This document shows positions 35,740 to 46,345 of a DNA stretch of 64,000 nucleotides, in pieces; position 1 is the first letter of the stretch, and the number at the start of each line of letters is the position of its first letter. Source of the stretch: Zonotrichia leucophrys gambelii. Its lineage: Eukaryota > Chordata > Aves > Passeriformes > Passerellidae. The notes under the pieces were generated by a model. It worked only from the letters and a program-made list of their open reading frames with translations, searched no databases and was not told the origin of the DNA. The position numbers were made by a program, and so were the translations under genes. Location: assembly GCF_028769735.1 (NCBI RefSeq), contig NC_088173.1:71298463-71362462 (forward strand), read 5' to 3'.

Positions 35740-36500
35740 CTACCTGGCCCCTGGATGCTCTGGCCAGGCCGCCCACTTTCCATGGCAAGAAACTCGTTCA
35801 GGCTTTGTTTGGGATTTGCCTGAGGCACGTTCAGCCTCCCAGGGGCCACCAGCAAGAGGTCTTTGGCGCGTTGTGGGGGTTCCCTTTGAGCCTCTATAAC
35901 CATGCGACTCCTCCCAGCAGCCGCCAAGCCCCGCGGAAGCGTTTTGGCCCCGGCGCTCAGGCCTGAAAAGCGCCTGTGAAATCATATTTAAGGTTGTCTC
36001 TCTTGAAGGTGCCCCCTTGGAAAAACCTCCTGCCAATGATGTTCAGCTCGGGTTTGTAGTTCAACACAAAGGCCCCGCTGGACAAAGCCGAGCGGGACCC
36101 GGGCTGGAAAAGCCCTCTTAGGTCCCGGCTAATCCATCCCCCCCGCCAGCCCGGGGGATTGTTCCCGACAGCTTGTTTTCCTTGCCCTGACCTACATAGT
36201 CAAAAAGAATCTTGTTGCACATTTTTGTTTTGTATCTGGAGGTCTCGGAGGAGCTAAATCCCCTTCTTGGCGGGGCAAGATGCGTTGTTAAACAGCGCCG
36301 GGGCCTCCAGGAAAACCATGGCGACGCGGGGACAATGAGGCCTCTATGGGCCCCGCTTGGCCGCGGGATGGGCCCGGCCTCTCCCAGCCCCGGTGGTGGG
36401 CACCAGGACGCGCCGAGCGGGCGATGAAGACGTCCACGCGCTTGGCAGGCTGTCCCCAAATAGAGTGGTCACAGCAGCGCTCCAAGACGGGATCTCTGGG
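35740..36500. promoter_or_regulatory. long repeat-poor CpG-rich island (candidate CNE)
   Basis: About 750 bp without repeats, 1.5 kb before the penultimate exon. It mixes CpG-rich parts (36230-36470) with AT-rich conserved-looking words (GTGAAATCATATTTAAGG, CTTGTTGCACATTTTTG) and a nuclear receptor half-site TGACCT at 36188-36193. No coding frame recognised on either strand. One of the better regulatory candidates in the window. Confidence 0.35.
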
Positions 36501-36589
36501 AGGGGGGAAACGGCAGGAGCTCTTAATTAACCTGCTGTGGATGGGGCAGAGGTGGAGGTCGCATCCTGGGAATGCTGGGCCCTGCCGCT

Positions 36590-37262
36590 GAGGGTGGGTG
36601 GAGAAGGCGAGTCCTCGTCAAGGTGAGGAGATCCACGTGTGGGGAGGGAAGGGGAGAGCCTGGTTTTTAAGGAAGACAAGGGTGGGAGTGGTGTGGGAAG
36701 AGGGCATTGGACTGTGCCTTCATGGGTGGGTGGAAAGGCTAAGTCCTCGTTGCGATGAGAACATCCACATGTGATCAAGGCATGGCAGGTTCCAGTTTTT
36801 TAAGGAAAATAAGGATAGGATTGGTGTGGGAAGAGGGCATTTAGGGAACCTGGACTGTGCCTTCATGGGTAGGTGGAGAAGCAAAGTCCTCATCGAGGTG
36901 AGGAGATTCTCAGTTGAGGACGGCATGGCAGCTCCTGTTTTTTTAAGGAAAATAAGGATAGGAACAGCGTGGGAAGAGGGCATTTAGGGAACTTGGGCAT
37001 TTAGGGAACATCCCTGACCTGTGGGTGAGGGATGGATGTAGAAATGCTGGGGGATGGTTGGATTTGGTGACCTTGGAGGGCTCTTCCAGCCAGAATAATT
37101 CCCTGATGCACAGCGAATTCTTGCCCTCATGGGCGGCTAGAGAAGCCAAGTCCTCATTGAGGTGAGGAGATCCTCATGTGAGGAGGCCATGGCAGCTCCT
37201 GTTTTTTTAAGGAAAACAAGGATGGGAATGAGGTGCGAAGAGGGCATTTGGGCAGCCTGGGC
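36590..37262 (+). repeat. tandem repeat, 132-143 bp unit, four copies, interrupted
   Basis: Units share AAGTCCTCATCGAGGTGAGG, TTTTTAAGGAAAATAAGGAT and GGGAAGAGGGCATT. AGTCCT boxes lie at 36610, 36742, 36885 and 37149: spacings 132, 143, then 264. The extra roughly 120 bp between copies 3 and 4 is a CR1-like tail. Confidence 0.9.
37028..37108 (+). repeat. CR1 tail fragment inside tandem array
   Basis: Sense: GGATGGTTGGATTTGGTGAC, GGCTCTTCCAGCC, AATAATTCCCTGATGC. Nearly the same text recurs at 40318-40403. Confidence 0.6.
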
Positions 37263-37989
37263 TGTTGTTTGCCTGTCCCTCACCCGGCTGGGAGGAGTGG
37301 GGTCATTTGTGGACACGAAGGGCTGCGGGTGGGAATTTTGGCAGTCTGGAGCCGTCACGGATGGCCGAGTTAATCCCTGTTCCTTCCCCCGCTGCCAAGG
37401 CCTGGTGGTTTCTCTTACCAATGTCTGGAAAGCACCTGGGACTCCCAGCTCTGGGAGCTTCACTCACCCAGAATAACCCTCCAAGCTCCTCAGGGCTTTG
37501 GAGACACCTCCAGAGCACTTGGAGGGTGTTGGGGTGGGCCCAGGGTGGTGAGAAATCCGTGGGGAATGGTTAGAATGACACTGGGGTTGTTTGGGGACAG
37601 AAGAACTTTGTGGTGACTTTGACCCCAAAAGTTTCCTTCTGCGATAGCTGAGAGCATCAGGCTACTGGGGTTGTCACCCATGTCCTCGAGGTGTCTCAAA
37701 CCTAAAATCCCCTTCAAGATCCCCAAATTGGGGATCACAAAGCAGGAATGCTCAATGACTAATTTTATACAGCCCTGCATTAATCAATGTTCAATACTCC
37801 TAAATTAACAACGAAGTACAATCAAGTTAATGATGAAATCTTAACAGAAAAATATTAAACAAATTAATAAAACCTGCATTCATTTTTTTTTACGGAAAAC
37901 TCCACCTGCCCAGGACCTCTGCCAGCTTCCAGGGAAACACCTGCTGCCTCTTCCAGCTTTTTCAAACCCCATTTGTTTTTCCTTTCCAG
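37263..37989. other. EXOC6B: intron end before penultimate exon
   Basis: No other exon seen. It is AT-rich at 37780-37900 and ends in a good acceptor: TTTGTTTTTCCTTTCCAG directly before 37990. Confidence 0.7.
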
Positions 37990-38102
37990 CTCCTGGATCT
38001 GTTCATCCAGTGGGATTGGTCGACATATTTGGCCGACTACGGACAGCCCACATGCAAGTACCTTCGTGTGAACCCCACCACAGCCCTCATCCTGCTGGAA
38101 AA
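37990..38102 (+). CDS. EXOC6B: EXOC6B penultimate coding exon (exocyst subunit Sec15)
   Basis: This 113-nt exon encodes 37 whole residues plus two bases of a Lys codon: LLDLFIQWDWSTYLADYG, then QPTCKYLRVNPTTALILLE. The WDWSTYLADYGQP-KYLRVNP signature is the C-terminal helical region of Sec15 (exocyst complex component 6), known to bind Rab11/Rab8-type GTPases. The exocyst tethers secretory vesicles at the plasma membrane. The acceptor is a clean pyrimidine tract plus CAG ending at 37989. The donor GTGAGT begins at 38103 and splits the AAG codon (phase 2). The next exon begins with the missing G and continues in frame. The paralog is EXOC6. I prefer EXOC6B because the residues and the final SHHS resemble it more, but this rests on memory. 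The N-terminal exons lie left of the window. Confidence 0.9.
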
Positions 38103-38514
38103 GTGAGTGTGACTCCCAAATCCCAGGAGAATTTCCACCCCCATCGTGCTTTAGCAGCTCTTTCCATCCCTGTGAGCAAAGGTCTCGGCCCTGGGTGGAC
38201 AGAGGGAGCTCAGATGGAAAAATCCCATTTTATCCCATTGACCCGAATCCCACATTATCCAAATCCAATGGCTTGGCTACGGGTCCTTCTTTTTATTGGC
38301 TCTTAAGCAGTTTTTCTTGTCCTACCAGAAAATTTCACTTTAAAGATGAAACTACAGCACCAAAATCCTTTAAAATGTGCTGGGCTGCAGGCAGGAGTGG
38401 CTATCCAGAATTTTTCAGTGTTTGGGCAATGCCATGAACAACTTTTGGACATGAAGTGGTCGAGCAGTTGGATCACGTTGATTCCCTTCCACCTGAGAAT
38501 ATCCACTCTAGAAA

Positions 38515-39205
38515 ATTCTGTTTTATTCCATTCTATTTCTGTATTTCTGCATTTCTATTTCTTTTTATTTCTATTTTCATTTCTATTTCTATATTTTGAA
38601 TTTTATTTATGTATTTCTGTTTATATTTATTTCTATTTAATTCTATATTTATTCCTATTTCTGTATTTTTATTTCCATTTATTTCCACAGTTCTATATTT
38701 ATATTTCTATGTATTTATTTTAAAATTCATTTCTATTTCTATATTTATTTCTATTTCTGTATTTTATTTCTACATTTCTGTATAACTTTATTTCTATATT
38801 TCTATACTTTTATTTCTTTTTATTTCTATAGTTCTATTTATTTCTCTTTTCATTTCTATTTCTGTATTTTATTTCTATTTTATTTCTATTTCTATATTTT
38901 ATTTTCTATCTATTTCTGCTTCTGTATTTTTATCTAAATTTCTACATTTCTATATTTCTATATTTCTATACTTTTGATTTTTTATTTCTATAGTTCTCTT
39001 TATTTCTATTTTTATTTCTGTATTTTATTTCCTATTTATTTCTGCTTCTGTATTTTTATCTAAATTTCTATATTTCCATACTTCCATATTTATATGTTTT
39101 TATATTTCAATTTATTTCGATTCCTCTGTTTGTATCTCTATTTCTTTCTATTTCTACCCACCCCTACATTTTCATTTCCATTTCTTTCTATTCTAATTTA
39201 TTCCC
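38515..39205 (+). repeat. TTTCTAT/TATTTC low-complexity tract
   Basis: About 690 bp of T-rich sequence dominated by TTTCTATTTCTATATTT words without fixed period. The open frame at its right end (211 aa) runs out of the tract into ordinary sequence and has no domain. Confidence 0.9.
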
Positions 39206-39689
39206 GTTTCTCCCGCCTCCCTCGCGTGGGGTTCCCGGAGAGCCCCGATCCCGGTTCCATGGGGCCGGAGGAGCCTTTCGGGGCTCCCTCAATCCATCCT
39301 TTGAGGGCCGTCGTTCTCATGCTCCGCACGGCTCCATCCCAAACCCTGGAGCGGTGCCGGGAACAGCGCCCGGGGCTCTGGGGTGGCTCCTGGGGGGCTC
39401 TGCCAGTCCTGGGAGCGCTGCGGGATTTGCCTCAGGAAAAGCGGGATTTGCTTTGCCTGTCACCCTTGCCCGTGGTGGGTCTCCCAGATGATCTCCGCTG
39501 GTCCAGCTCCAAGCTGGCTTGGGAAGGATCCACTCTGCTCCTGCTCCCAGCAGACCTCCCAGGTCGTTTTCCAGCTGGTGGGACAGAGAACGAGCCAAAA
39601 AATGGGAATTTAGCGTTTTCCGAGCGGCTCCTGGCACGGGCGCTGCAGTGCTGGGTCCTGCACGGAGGAGAGGGCAGGAGGGGATCCTC
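39206..39689. other. intronic GC-rich stretch without gene
   Basis: GC-rich complex sequence after the T-rich tract. No splice-bounded exon recognised. Confidence 0.5.
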
Positions 39690-39832
39690 ATGGAATCGTG
39701 GAATGGTTTGGGTGGGAAAGGGACCTTAAAGCCCATCCTGTTCCATGGGCAGGACACCTCCCACTGTCCCAGGCTGCTCCAAGCCCTGTCCAACCTGGCC
39801 TTGGACACTTCCTGGGATCCTGGGGCCTTGAA
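39690..39832 (-). repeat. CR1-J-like LINE 3' end (left arm of inverted pair)
   Basis: Antisense: CATGGAATCGTGGAATGG, GGGACCTTAAAGCCC, GACACCTCCCACTGTCCC. It faces the sense copy 120 bp away. Confidence 0.8.
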
Positions 39833-39950
39833 TGTTCTTCTGGAAATGTGGCCCCATCCCTAAACTTGTCACCTCCTCCTTGAGGAGAAGGAGAGACCCC
39901 AAATCACCTCAAACTGCCCCTCATGCTCTGATTCCATGGTTAATCCAACC

Positions 39951-40093
39951 CCAGCTGCATCCCTGGAAGTGCCCAAGGCTGGGTTGGGATGGGGTTGGAA
40001 CACCCTGGGACAGTGGTGCCATGGGGGTGGCACTGGATGGGCTTTAAAGATCCCTTCCCACCCAAATTATTCCCTGGATCTCTGATTCTGTGA
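39951..40093 (+). repeat. CR1 LINE 3' end (right arm of inverted pair)
   Basis: Sense: CTGGAAGTGCCCAAGGCTGG, GGGACAGTGG, GATCCCTTCCCACCC, degenerate tail ATTATTCCCTGGATC. Confidence 0.75.
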
Positions 40094-40658
40094 GCGACCT
40101 TGGGGTGTTTGTGAACTTTGTGGCTCCCTCTGTGTCACCATGGTCCAGCTCCTCTCCACCAGAGGAGAAGGACGGATGTCACAGCACCCCAGGACACCCC
40201 GAGGGCACCAGTGAGGGACACAGGGACTAAACTGAACTTAAAGGACTTTTACACCTCATGGCGTTGTTTTTAGACTGGTATTTTATGGGTTGTGTTATCC
40301 CTGGGTTATTTGGGGCCGTGGGTCAGGAATGGGTGTGGAAATGCTGGGGATGGTTGGATTTGGTGACCTTAGAGGGCTCTTCCAGCCGGGATAATTCTGT
40401 GACACACAGGGAATTCATAACCCAGCGTCCGAGGTGGGAAAGTGAGAGGTTTATTCAGAGCTAGCAGCAAACTGCTAAAATAAAGGGACACCCAAAATCT
40501 GGGAGTTTGGCCATGCAGCATCTGGGAGAGCTGGGGAATTGAGGCAGGCAGTGAGGTGGGATCGTGGCAGAGGCTGGGAAGGCGGTGGGACAGCAGGAGG
40601 GCAGCTCTGCACTCAGTGGTGTTAAAATGTCACCAAACCCCAGCCTGGCTCATTTCAT
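40094..40658. other. intronic stretch with CR1 tail
   Basis: Contains a sense CR1 tail at 40318-40403 like the one at 37028. Otherwise no feature seen. Confidence 0.55.
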
Positions 40659-41062
40659 AAAGTCATAAAATCCTGGGATGGTTTGGATTAGAAGGAACCT
40701 TAAGGATCATCCCATTCCCAACACATCCATGGGCAGGGACACCTCCCACTGTCCCAGGTGGATCCAAGCCCCAATGTCCAACCTGGCCTTGGGCACTGCC
40801 AGGGATCCAGGGGCAGCCACAGCAAATCTGGGAATTCCAGCCCAGCCCCTGCCCACCCTCCCAGCCAGCAATTCCTTGCCAAGATCCCAGCCCAATCTCC
40901 CCTTTCCCAGTGGGAGCCATTCCCTGGCTCCTGTCCCTGCAGGCCTTGTCCCCAGTCCCTCTGCAGCTCTCCTGGAGCCCCTCCAGGGACTCTGAGGATT
41001 CCCTGGGTTTTTCCCTTCTCCAGGGGAAAATTCCCAGCTCTCCCAGAGCAGAGGGACTGCAG
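40659..41062 (-). repeat. CR1-J-like LINE, 3' fragment
   Basis: Antisense copy from AAATCCTGGGATGGTTTGG through CAGCCACAGCAAATCTGGG to CTCTCCCAGAGCAGAGGGAC, where a second copy starts. Confidence 0.85.
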
Positions 41063-41206
41063 AATTCTGGAATGGGTTGTGTTGGAAGGAACCTTAAGGA
41101 TCATCCCATTCCCTCTCCCATCCATGGCAGGGACACCTCCCACCATCCCAGACTGCTCCAAGCCCCAGTGTCCATCCTGGCTTTGGACATTCCCAGGGAT
41201 CCCCTC
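41063..41206 (-). repeat. CR1 LINE 3' end, directly adjacent copy
   Basis: Antisense: AATTCTGGAATGGGTTGTG, GACACCTCCCACCATCCC, ending at CATTCCCAGGGATCCCC. Same orientation as the copy it abuts. Confidence 0.8.
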
Positions 41207-41700
41207 GGAGGGGTCTCTGTCCATCCCCCACCAGCTCTCCCGAGGCTCCTCGCTCTAGGCACATCCTCTGCCTCCCATCCCGCCGGGAATCCCGGGGGGA
41301 ATTCTGAGCGGGGCCGGCTCAGCCTGTAACCTGTTCTCCTGGTTATCTGTGTCCCTTATCACCCCGGTGTCTGTGTCTCTCCCAGGATATCCCGGGTGTA
41401 AGTATGCGCTCGCTCGGGCTTTCACCCTCACCTGGCAGGGCCCCGATTGTCCGCTCTCAATGGAGCCCGAAACGCTGGAAATGCAAAGTGCCTCTGGAGC
41501 GGGGCCCTGCGCAACCCGATCCTCCCAAATGCACTAATTAGAGCTAAAAGAGGAGCTTTTACCGCGCTGCTTTCTTCCCCTCCCGGATTAATTGAGACAA
41601 AGCTCGGCTCTCTCCGAGGTGGTGTTTGTTGACAGGGGTGGGGACAGCGCCGAGCTCGCCTTTCCCTTCCTTTCACTCCTAATCCTGGGACCGGCTTCCA
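41207..41700. promoter_or_regulatory. repeat-poor island (candidate CNE)
   Basis: Complex sequence with ATGCACTAATTAGAGC, GGATTAATTGAGACAAAG and moderate CpG, ending at the left edge of the satellite array. Candidate intronic regulatory element. Confidence 0.3.
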
Positions 41701-41707
41701 AGCCCGC

Positions 41708-43378
41708 GGTTATCCCGAGGCTCTGCTCGGAGAAATAAAACTGGGGAGCTGCACAGCCCATCCCAAATCCTGCAGGATTCTGTGTCCTGTAGGCAGCTTA
41801 ATTAATTCATCATATTTAATGTTTCACTGCTTGCACCTTCACGTGGAGTCTGGAGATTCCAGCAGCTCCCAGATGCTCCCAGACTTTTCCAGACCCACCT
41901 CTGTGGGTTTTGTTATGGGCACTCCCAGTAATTCCAAAGCTCTTCTCAGGGAAAAAAATCCCATGGATCTGCACAGCCCATCCCAAATCCTGCAGGATTT
42001 TATGTCCTGTATCTTAATTAATTAATAATAGTTAGTAGCTTAGTGTTTGCACATTCACATGGTGTCTGGAAATCCCAGCAGCTCCCAGACTTTTCCAGAT
42101 CCACCTCAGTGGGTTTTGTTAATGACATTCCCAGTTATCCCAAAGCTCTGCTCAGGAAAAACACCCCATGGATCTACACAGCCCAACAAGAATCCTGCAG
42201 GATTTTCTGCCCTGTTTCTTGATTAATTAATAGCTCAGTGCTTGCACCCTCACATGGTGTCTGGAGATCTCAGCAGCTCCCAGATGCTCCCAGACTTTTC
42301 CAGATCCACTTCTGTGGGTTTTGTTAATGGCACTCCCAGTTATCCCGAGGCTCTGCTTAAGAGAAATAAAACTGGGAATCTCCACAGCCCATCCCAAATC
42401 CTGCAGGATTTTGTGTCCTGTAGGCAGCTTAATTAATTCATCATATTTAATGTTTCACTGCTTGCACCTTCACGTGGAGTCTGGAGATTCCAGCAGCTCC
42501 CAGATGCTCCCAGACTTTTCCAGACCCACCTCTGTGGGTTTTGTTATGGGCACTCCCAGTAATTCCAAAGCTCTTCTCAGGGAAAAAAATCCATGGATCT
42601 GCACAGCCCATCCCAAATCCTGCAGGATTTTATGTCCTGTATCTTAATTAATTAATAATAGTTAGTAGCTTAGTGTTTGCACATTCACATGGTGTCTGGA
42701 AATCCCAGCAGCTCCCAGACTTTTTCAGATCCATTTCTGTGGGTTTGTTGTGGGCACTCCCAGCTATCCCAAAGCTCTTCTCAGGGAAAAAACCCCATGG
42801 ATCTGCACAGCCCATCCCAAATCCTGCAGGATTTTCTGCCCTGTTTCTTGATTAATTAATAGCTCAGTGCTTGCACCCTCACATGGTGTCTGGAGATCTC
42901 AGCAGCTCCCAGATGCTCCCAGACTTTTCCAGATCCACTTCTGTGGGTTTTGTTAATGGCACTCCCAGTTATCCCAAGGCTCTGCTTAAGAGAAATAAAA
43001 CTGGGAATCTCCACAGCCCAACTTGAATCCTGCAGGATTTTATGTCCTGTAGGCAGCTTAATTAATTAATAATATTTAATGTCTCAGTGCTTGCACCTTC
43101 ATGCAGTGTCTGGAAATTCCAACAGCTCCCAGACTTTTCCAGATTCACCTCCTTGGTTTTGTTAATGGTGCTCCCAATTATTCCAAGGCTCTGCTCGGAG
43201 AAATAAAACTGGGAATCTCCACAGCCCATCCCAAATCCTGCAGGATTTTGTGTCCTGTAGGCAGCTTAATTAATTAGTAATAGTTAATGTCTCAGTGCTT
43301 GCACCTTCACGTGGTGTCTGGAGATCCCAGCAGCTCCCAGACTTTTCCAGATCCATCTCTGTGGGTTTATTTGGTGAT
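41708..43378 (+). repeat. satellite array, about 195-220 bp monomers with trimeric higher-order unit
   Basis: Eight tandem monomers. Each carries CAGCTCCCAGACTTTTCCAG, a CTGTGGGTTTTGTTA box, CACAGCCCATCCCAAATCC, TGCAGGATTTT and a TTAATTAATTAAT linker. TGCTTGCAC/TGTTTGCAC boxes lie at 41828, 42044, 42239, 42459, 42674, 42868, 43088 and 43296, so spacing goes 216, 195, 220, 215, 194, 220, 208: a repeating trimer of about 630 bp. Short frames in it are repeat-derived. Confidence 0.95.
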
Positions 43379-45109
43379 CAGGGCTCCAGCTGCAATCCCT
43401 TTCCATCCTGATCCAGGGGTTTATCCGTCCAGCTCATCCCAACACACCCCAAGGTTTTCTCACACGGAGGGTGCGCTGCTTCCAGAACATTCCATGGACT
43501 TGAGCAGGTCCCACAGGGTGGGAGATGGCCCCAAAGGTGCCGGGATGGAAAAGCTCCAAATTCCCGGTGTGTGGAAGGGCTGGGAAGAGCTTTCCAAAAT
43601 TACAGATCAGCTTCCAGCACCTCTGATGTCCCTCTGGAACCCTGAGAGCTCCCAGCCCTCCTGGAGAAGGGCTTGGAGACCTCCTGGAGCTGTTTGGGGC
43701 TCCAGGGGAGGATAATTATCCCCAAATCCTCGATAGCAGGACCTGGGTGACTCCAAACTCCACTTCCCATTGGCACAATCACTCCCTGGTTCTCCTGGAG
43801 GAGCAGCTGCCAGCCTTCTGTGGCTGAGAAATAGGGAAAAACAAACAAATCCCAATTTTTTGATGACTGGAAGTGCTCCAAGCTCTCCTGTTCCTGTTGG
43901 GAGAGCAGCTCCGTCTCTGGTAACCCCAGTAAATTCCCTTTGGGATAAAGCTGTTATCCTGGATCCCAGTTCCAAGCCTGGTGTTTTTGGGAACATTTCA
44001 GATTCCCTGTGGCTCTTTCGAGGAGATTGAAGCCTGGAAAACCTTGAATGTTTGTTTGTGTTCCAGAAGTTTGGAGAGGTTGGGATTACACTCAGTTGAC
44101 TCCAGACCCTCGGGATGATCCAGTGCCAGCTTCCCAGGGATCATCAGCACTGTGTCCTTGTCACTTCAGTGCTTCCTTTAGGTCCCCACTGCCAAAAACT
44201 GGGATTATGGGATGCATCCAAAGCCCTCAGTCTCTGCCAGATCTGATTTGCCCAGAAAATCTTTTACAAATTGGGATAATTTGGAAGAGCCGAGCCTCAG
44301 CAGGTTGGATTTTTGGGAGGTTGTGCCTTCAGGAGCTGCTGGAAGGTTGATCCTGGTGGGATTTTTTTTCCCTTCTCAGCACCCTTGGGAAGTGTCCCAA
44401 GCCTTGTTCCCCCCAAAATATGGATTTGGGAATTCAGGAGTGCATGACCCCCTCCCAGCTTTGCCCCCAACTCACCTCCTGCTCTGCTGGGCTCTGGATT
44501 TATGGAGACCTCCTGGAGACACCATGCTCCTTCCAAACAGCTGGATTCCTTCCTGGAATGGGAATTATTCCATGTTGTATTTAATATAAATTATATACAT
44601 TTATATAATTTGTATTTTTTATTCATCGGGGAAAAATGGGATAGTGGCAACCCCCATGGCAGGGGGTTGGAAATGGATGGGATTTAAGGTCCCTTCCAAC
44701 CCAAACATTCCGTGATTCCCTGGAATACTTTATAAAATTTAAATTCACAACTCCAGACCTTCCCAGCCTCCTCTAAAGCTGCATCTCGTGCACGCAAGTT
44801 TTAATTAAAAAATCTTAATTCTGTGGATTTCATGCTGATTTCCAAATTTCCTCCTCAAATTCCATCACCACCACAGAAGATGACGTGGGGATGGAGAAAT
44901 CCCTGCTTGGAAGAGGGATCCACATGCAGGATTCAGGATTTCCTGCATTTGGGAATTAGGGAGAGACCCCAAAGCGGTGTTGATTGGGAATAAAGGGGTT
45001 TAAAGCAAAAACGCCTGAAAATTTAAAAATAAAAATTTGTGTAGATCCTGGAAATTCCGTGTGCTCCTTTTAGACCACGGGATATTCCCAATCCCTGTTC
45101 CATAACCTG
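43379..45109. other. EXOC6B: intronic stretch without gene
   Basis: No further exon seen between the satellite and the terminal exon. It contains an AT-rich patch at 44575-44620 and a sense CR1 tail at 44636-44722 ending CATTCCGTGATTCC. Confidence 0.55.
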
Positions 45110-45125
45110 TTTGTGCTCCGTGCAG

Positions 45126-45252
45126 GATGCGGGACACCAGCAGGAAAAACAACGTTTTCGCCCAATTCCGGAAAAACGAGCGGGACAAGCAGAAGTTGAT
45201 CGACACCGTGGCCAAGCAGCTGCGTGGCCTCATCAACAGCCACCACTCCTGA
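45126..45252 (+). CDS. EXOC6B: EXOC6B terminal coding exon (exocyst subunit Sec15 C-terminus)
   Basis: The first base completes the split Lys codon. Then follow 41 residues: MRDTSRKNNVFAQFRKNE, RDKQKLIDTVAKQLRGL, INSHHS, and stop TGA at 45250-45252. This basic, helical tail is the conserved Sec15 C-terminus. Together the two exons encode the last 79 residues of a protein usually about 800 aa long. The in-frame junction, the family signature across it and AG/GT boundaries make this a real exon pair. The internal Met is not a start codon. The frame is intact and no pseudogene sign is visible. Confidence 0.93.
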
Positions 45253-45918
45253 GGGGCTCGGGATCTCCATCCCGTGGCCTGGACTTCGGGAATCTCGTTG
45301 GGAGAGAAGATTTGTATTTTTTTATTCGCCTGGAAAGTCTCCGCGGAGCCTCCCCCCCGACGGCAAAACGGTCCCGGTGGAACAATCCTGGGAAAAAGAG
45401 GTGGTGGCAGGAGTCTCCTGGATAAACTCCTATTTTCAGGGGTTTAGGAAGTGATGGGAATTCTTGGAGCCTGGGAGAAGTTCGCACCCGGACTGGGTTT
45501 TTTGTTTTTGTCAAAGCCAAATTGAAGGGATCATCCTGCCTTCCTACTGTTAATTTATTCCCTTGGAAAACTGAGAAATCTGGGAAGAGCCGTGGGTTCT
45601 CTGGGCAGAGGGAAGAGGGTCACCCTGAGTGTGTCCTGTGATTTGGATTTAGGTAGGAAAAGGGATTTCCTAGGGGTTTTTTTCTCCTCTTTTCCCCCTC
45701 CACGGGCTGATTTCCATGTTAGCCTGCAAATCCCTGGAATCGTGACCCTTTCCCACATATCCATAACCATCCCTGAGCTCCACTTCAGGACCTGCCAGGG
45801 GCTGTGGGATCATGGAGAAAGGCTTGGAGCAGCCTCCTTGATCAGATTTGGGAAGGCACAGCTGAAGGATAATCTGGGAATGTGTCCTGTGGCAGTACTG
45901 TGGGGCTGGGATGCTGCT

Positions 45919-46345
45919 GGACACATCCATGGATAGGGAACGGGAAGGGATGGATGCTCACAGGGATGAGGGGAAGGCACAGTGGGATCTCCCAGTGTCC
46001 AGGAGGGGTTTTTCCCTCTGTTTTCCATGCTGGTGTCCCATCCTCCCTCTGCTCCTGATGGCTCCATGGGGAAAAGCTTCCCTCAGTCACCCTGGTTGGG
46101 CCTGGACCAGTGGGAATTTCCTGGACACATCCATGGATGGGGAGCAGGAAGGATGGATGCTCTACAGGGATAGAAGGAAGGCACACTGGGATGTCCCAGT
46201 GTCCAGGAGGGACAGATTCCCAGAGAGGGAAGGATTTTCCCTCTCTTTGCCATGCTGGTGTCCCATCCTCCCTTTCCTGCTGATGGCTCCATGGGGAAAA
46301 CTTCCCTGGGAAGTTTTGGAGCTGGACCAGTGGGAATCTCCTGGA
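45919..46345 (+). repeat. tandem duplication, 204-220 bp unit
   Basis: Two copies sharing GGACACATCCATGGAT (45919 and 46123), CCCAGTGTCCAGGAGGG and GATGGCTCCATGGGGAAAA. GGACCAGTGGGAAT boxes lie at 46104 and 46324. Probably within the 3' UTR. Confidence 0.9.

Larger units (their letters stand above)
1..37989 (+). other. EXOC6B: 3' part of a large EXOC6B intron
   Basis: Everything left of the acceptor at 37988-37989 is read as intron. I looked on the + strand for the preceding Sec15 exons, which encode the conserved helices just before the IQWDWSTYLADYG segment, and saw none. The intron therefore exceeds 37.9 kb. Very long introns are a known property of EXOC6B in vertebrates, so this fits. 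Contents are mostly CR1 fragments, simple repeats and repeat-poor candidate regulatory islands, listed separately. Limit: short exons of an alternative isoform or a nested gene could be missed by eye. Confidence 0.7.
38103..45125 (+). other. EXOC6B: last intron of EXOC6B
   Basis: A 7,023-bp intron bounded by GTGAGT (38103) and a weaker acceptor TGTTTGTGCTCCGTGCAG ending at 45125. A branch-point-like CATAAC lies at 45101-45106. Contents: a TTTCTAT tract, CR1 fragments including an inverted pair, a candidate CNE and a roughly 200-bp satellite. Confidence 0.85.
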
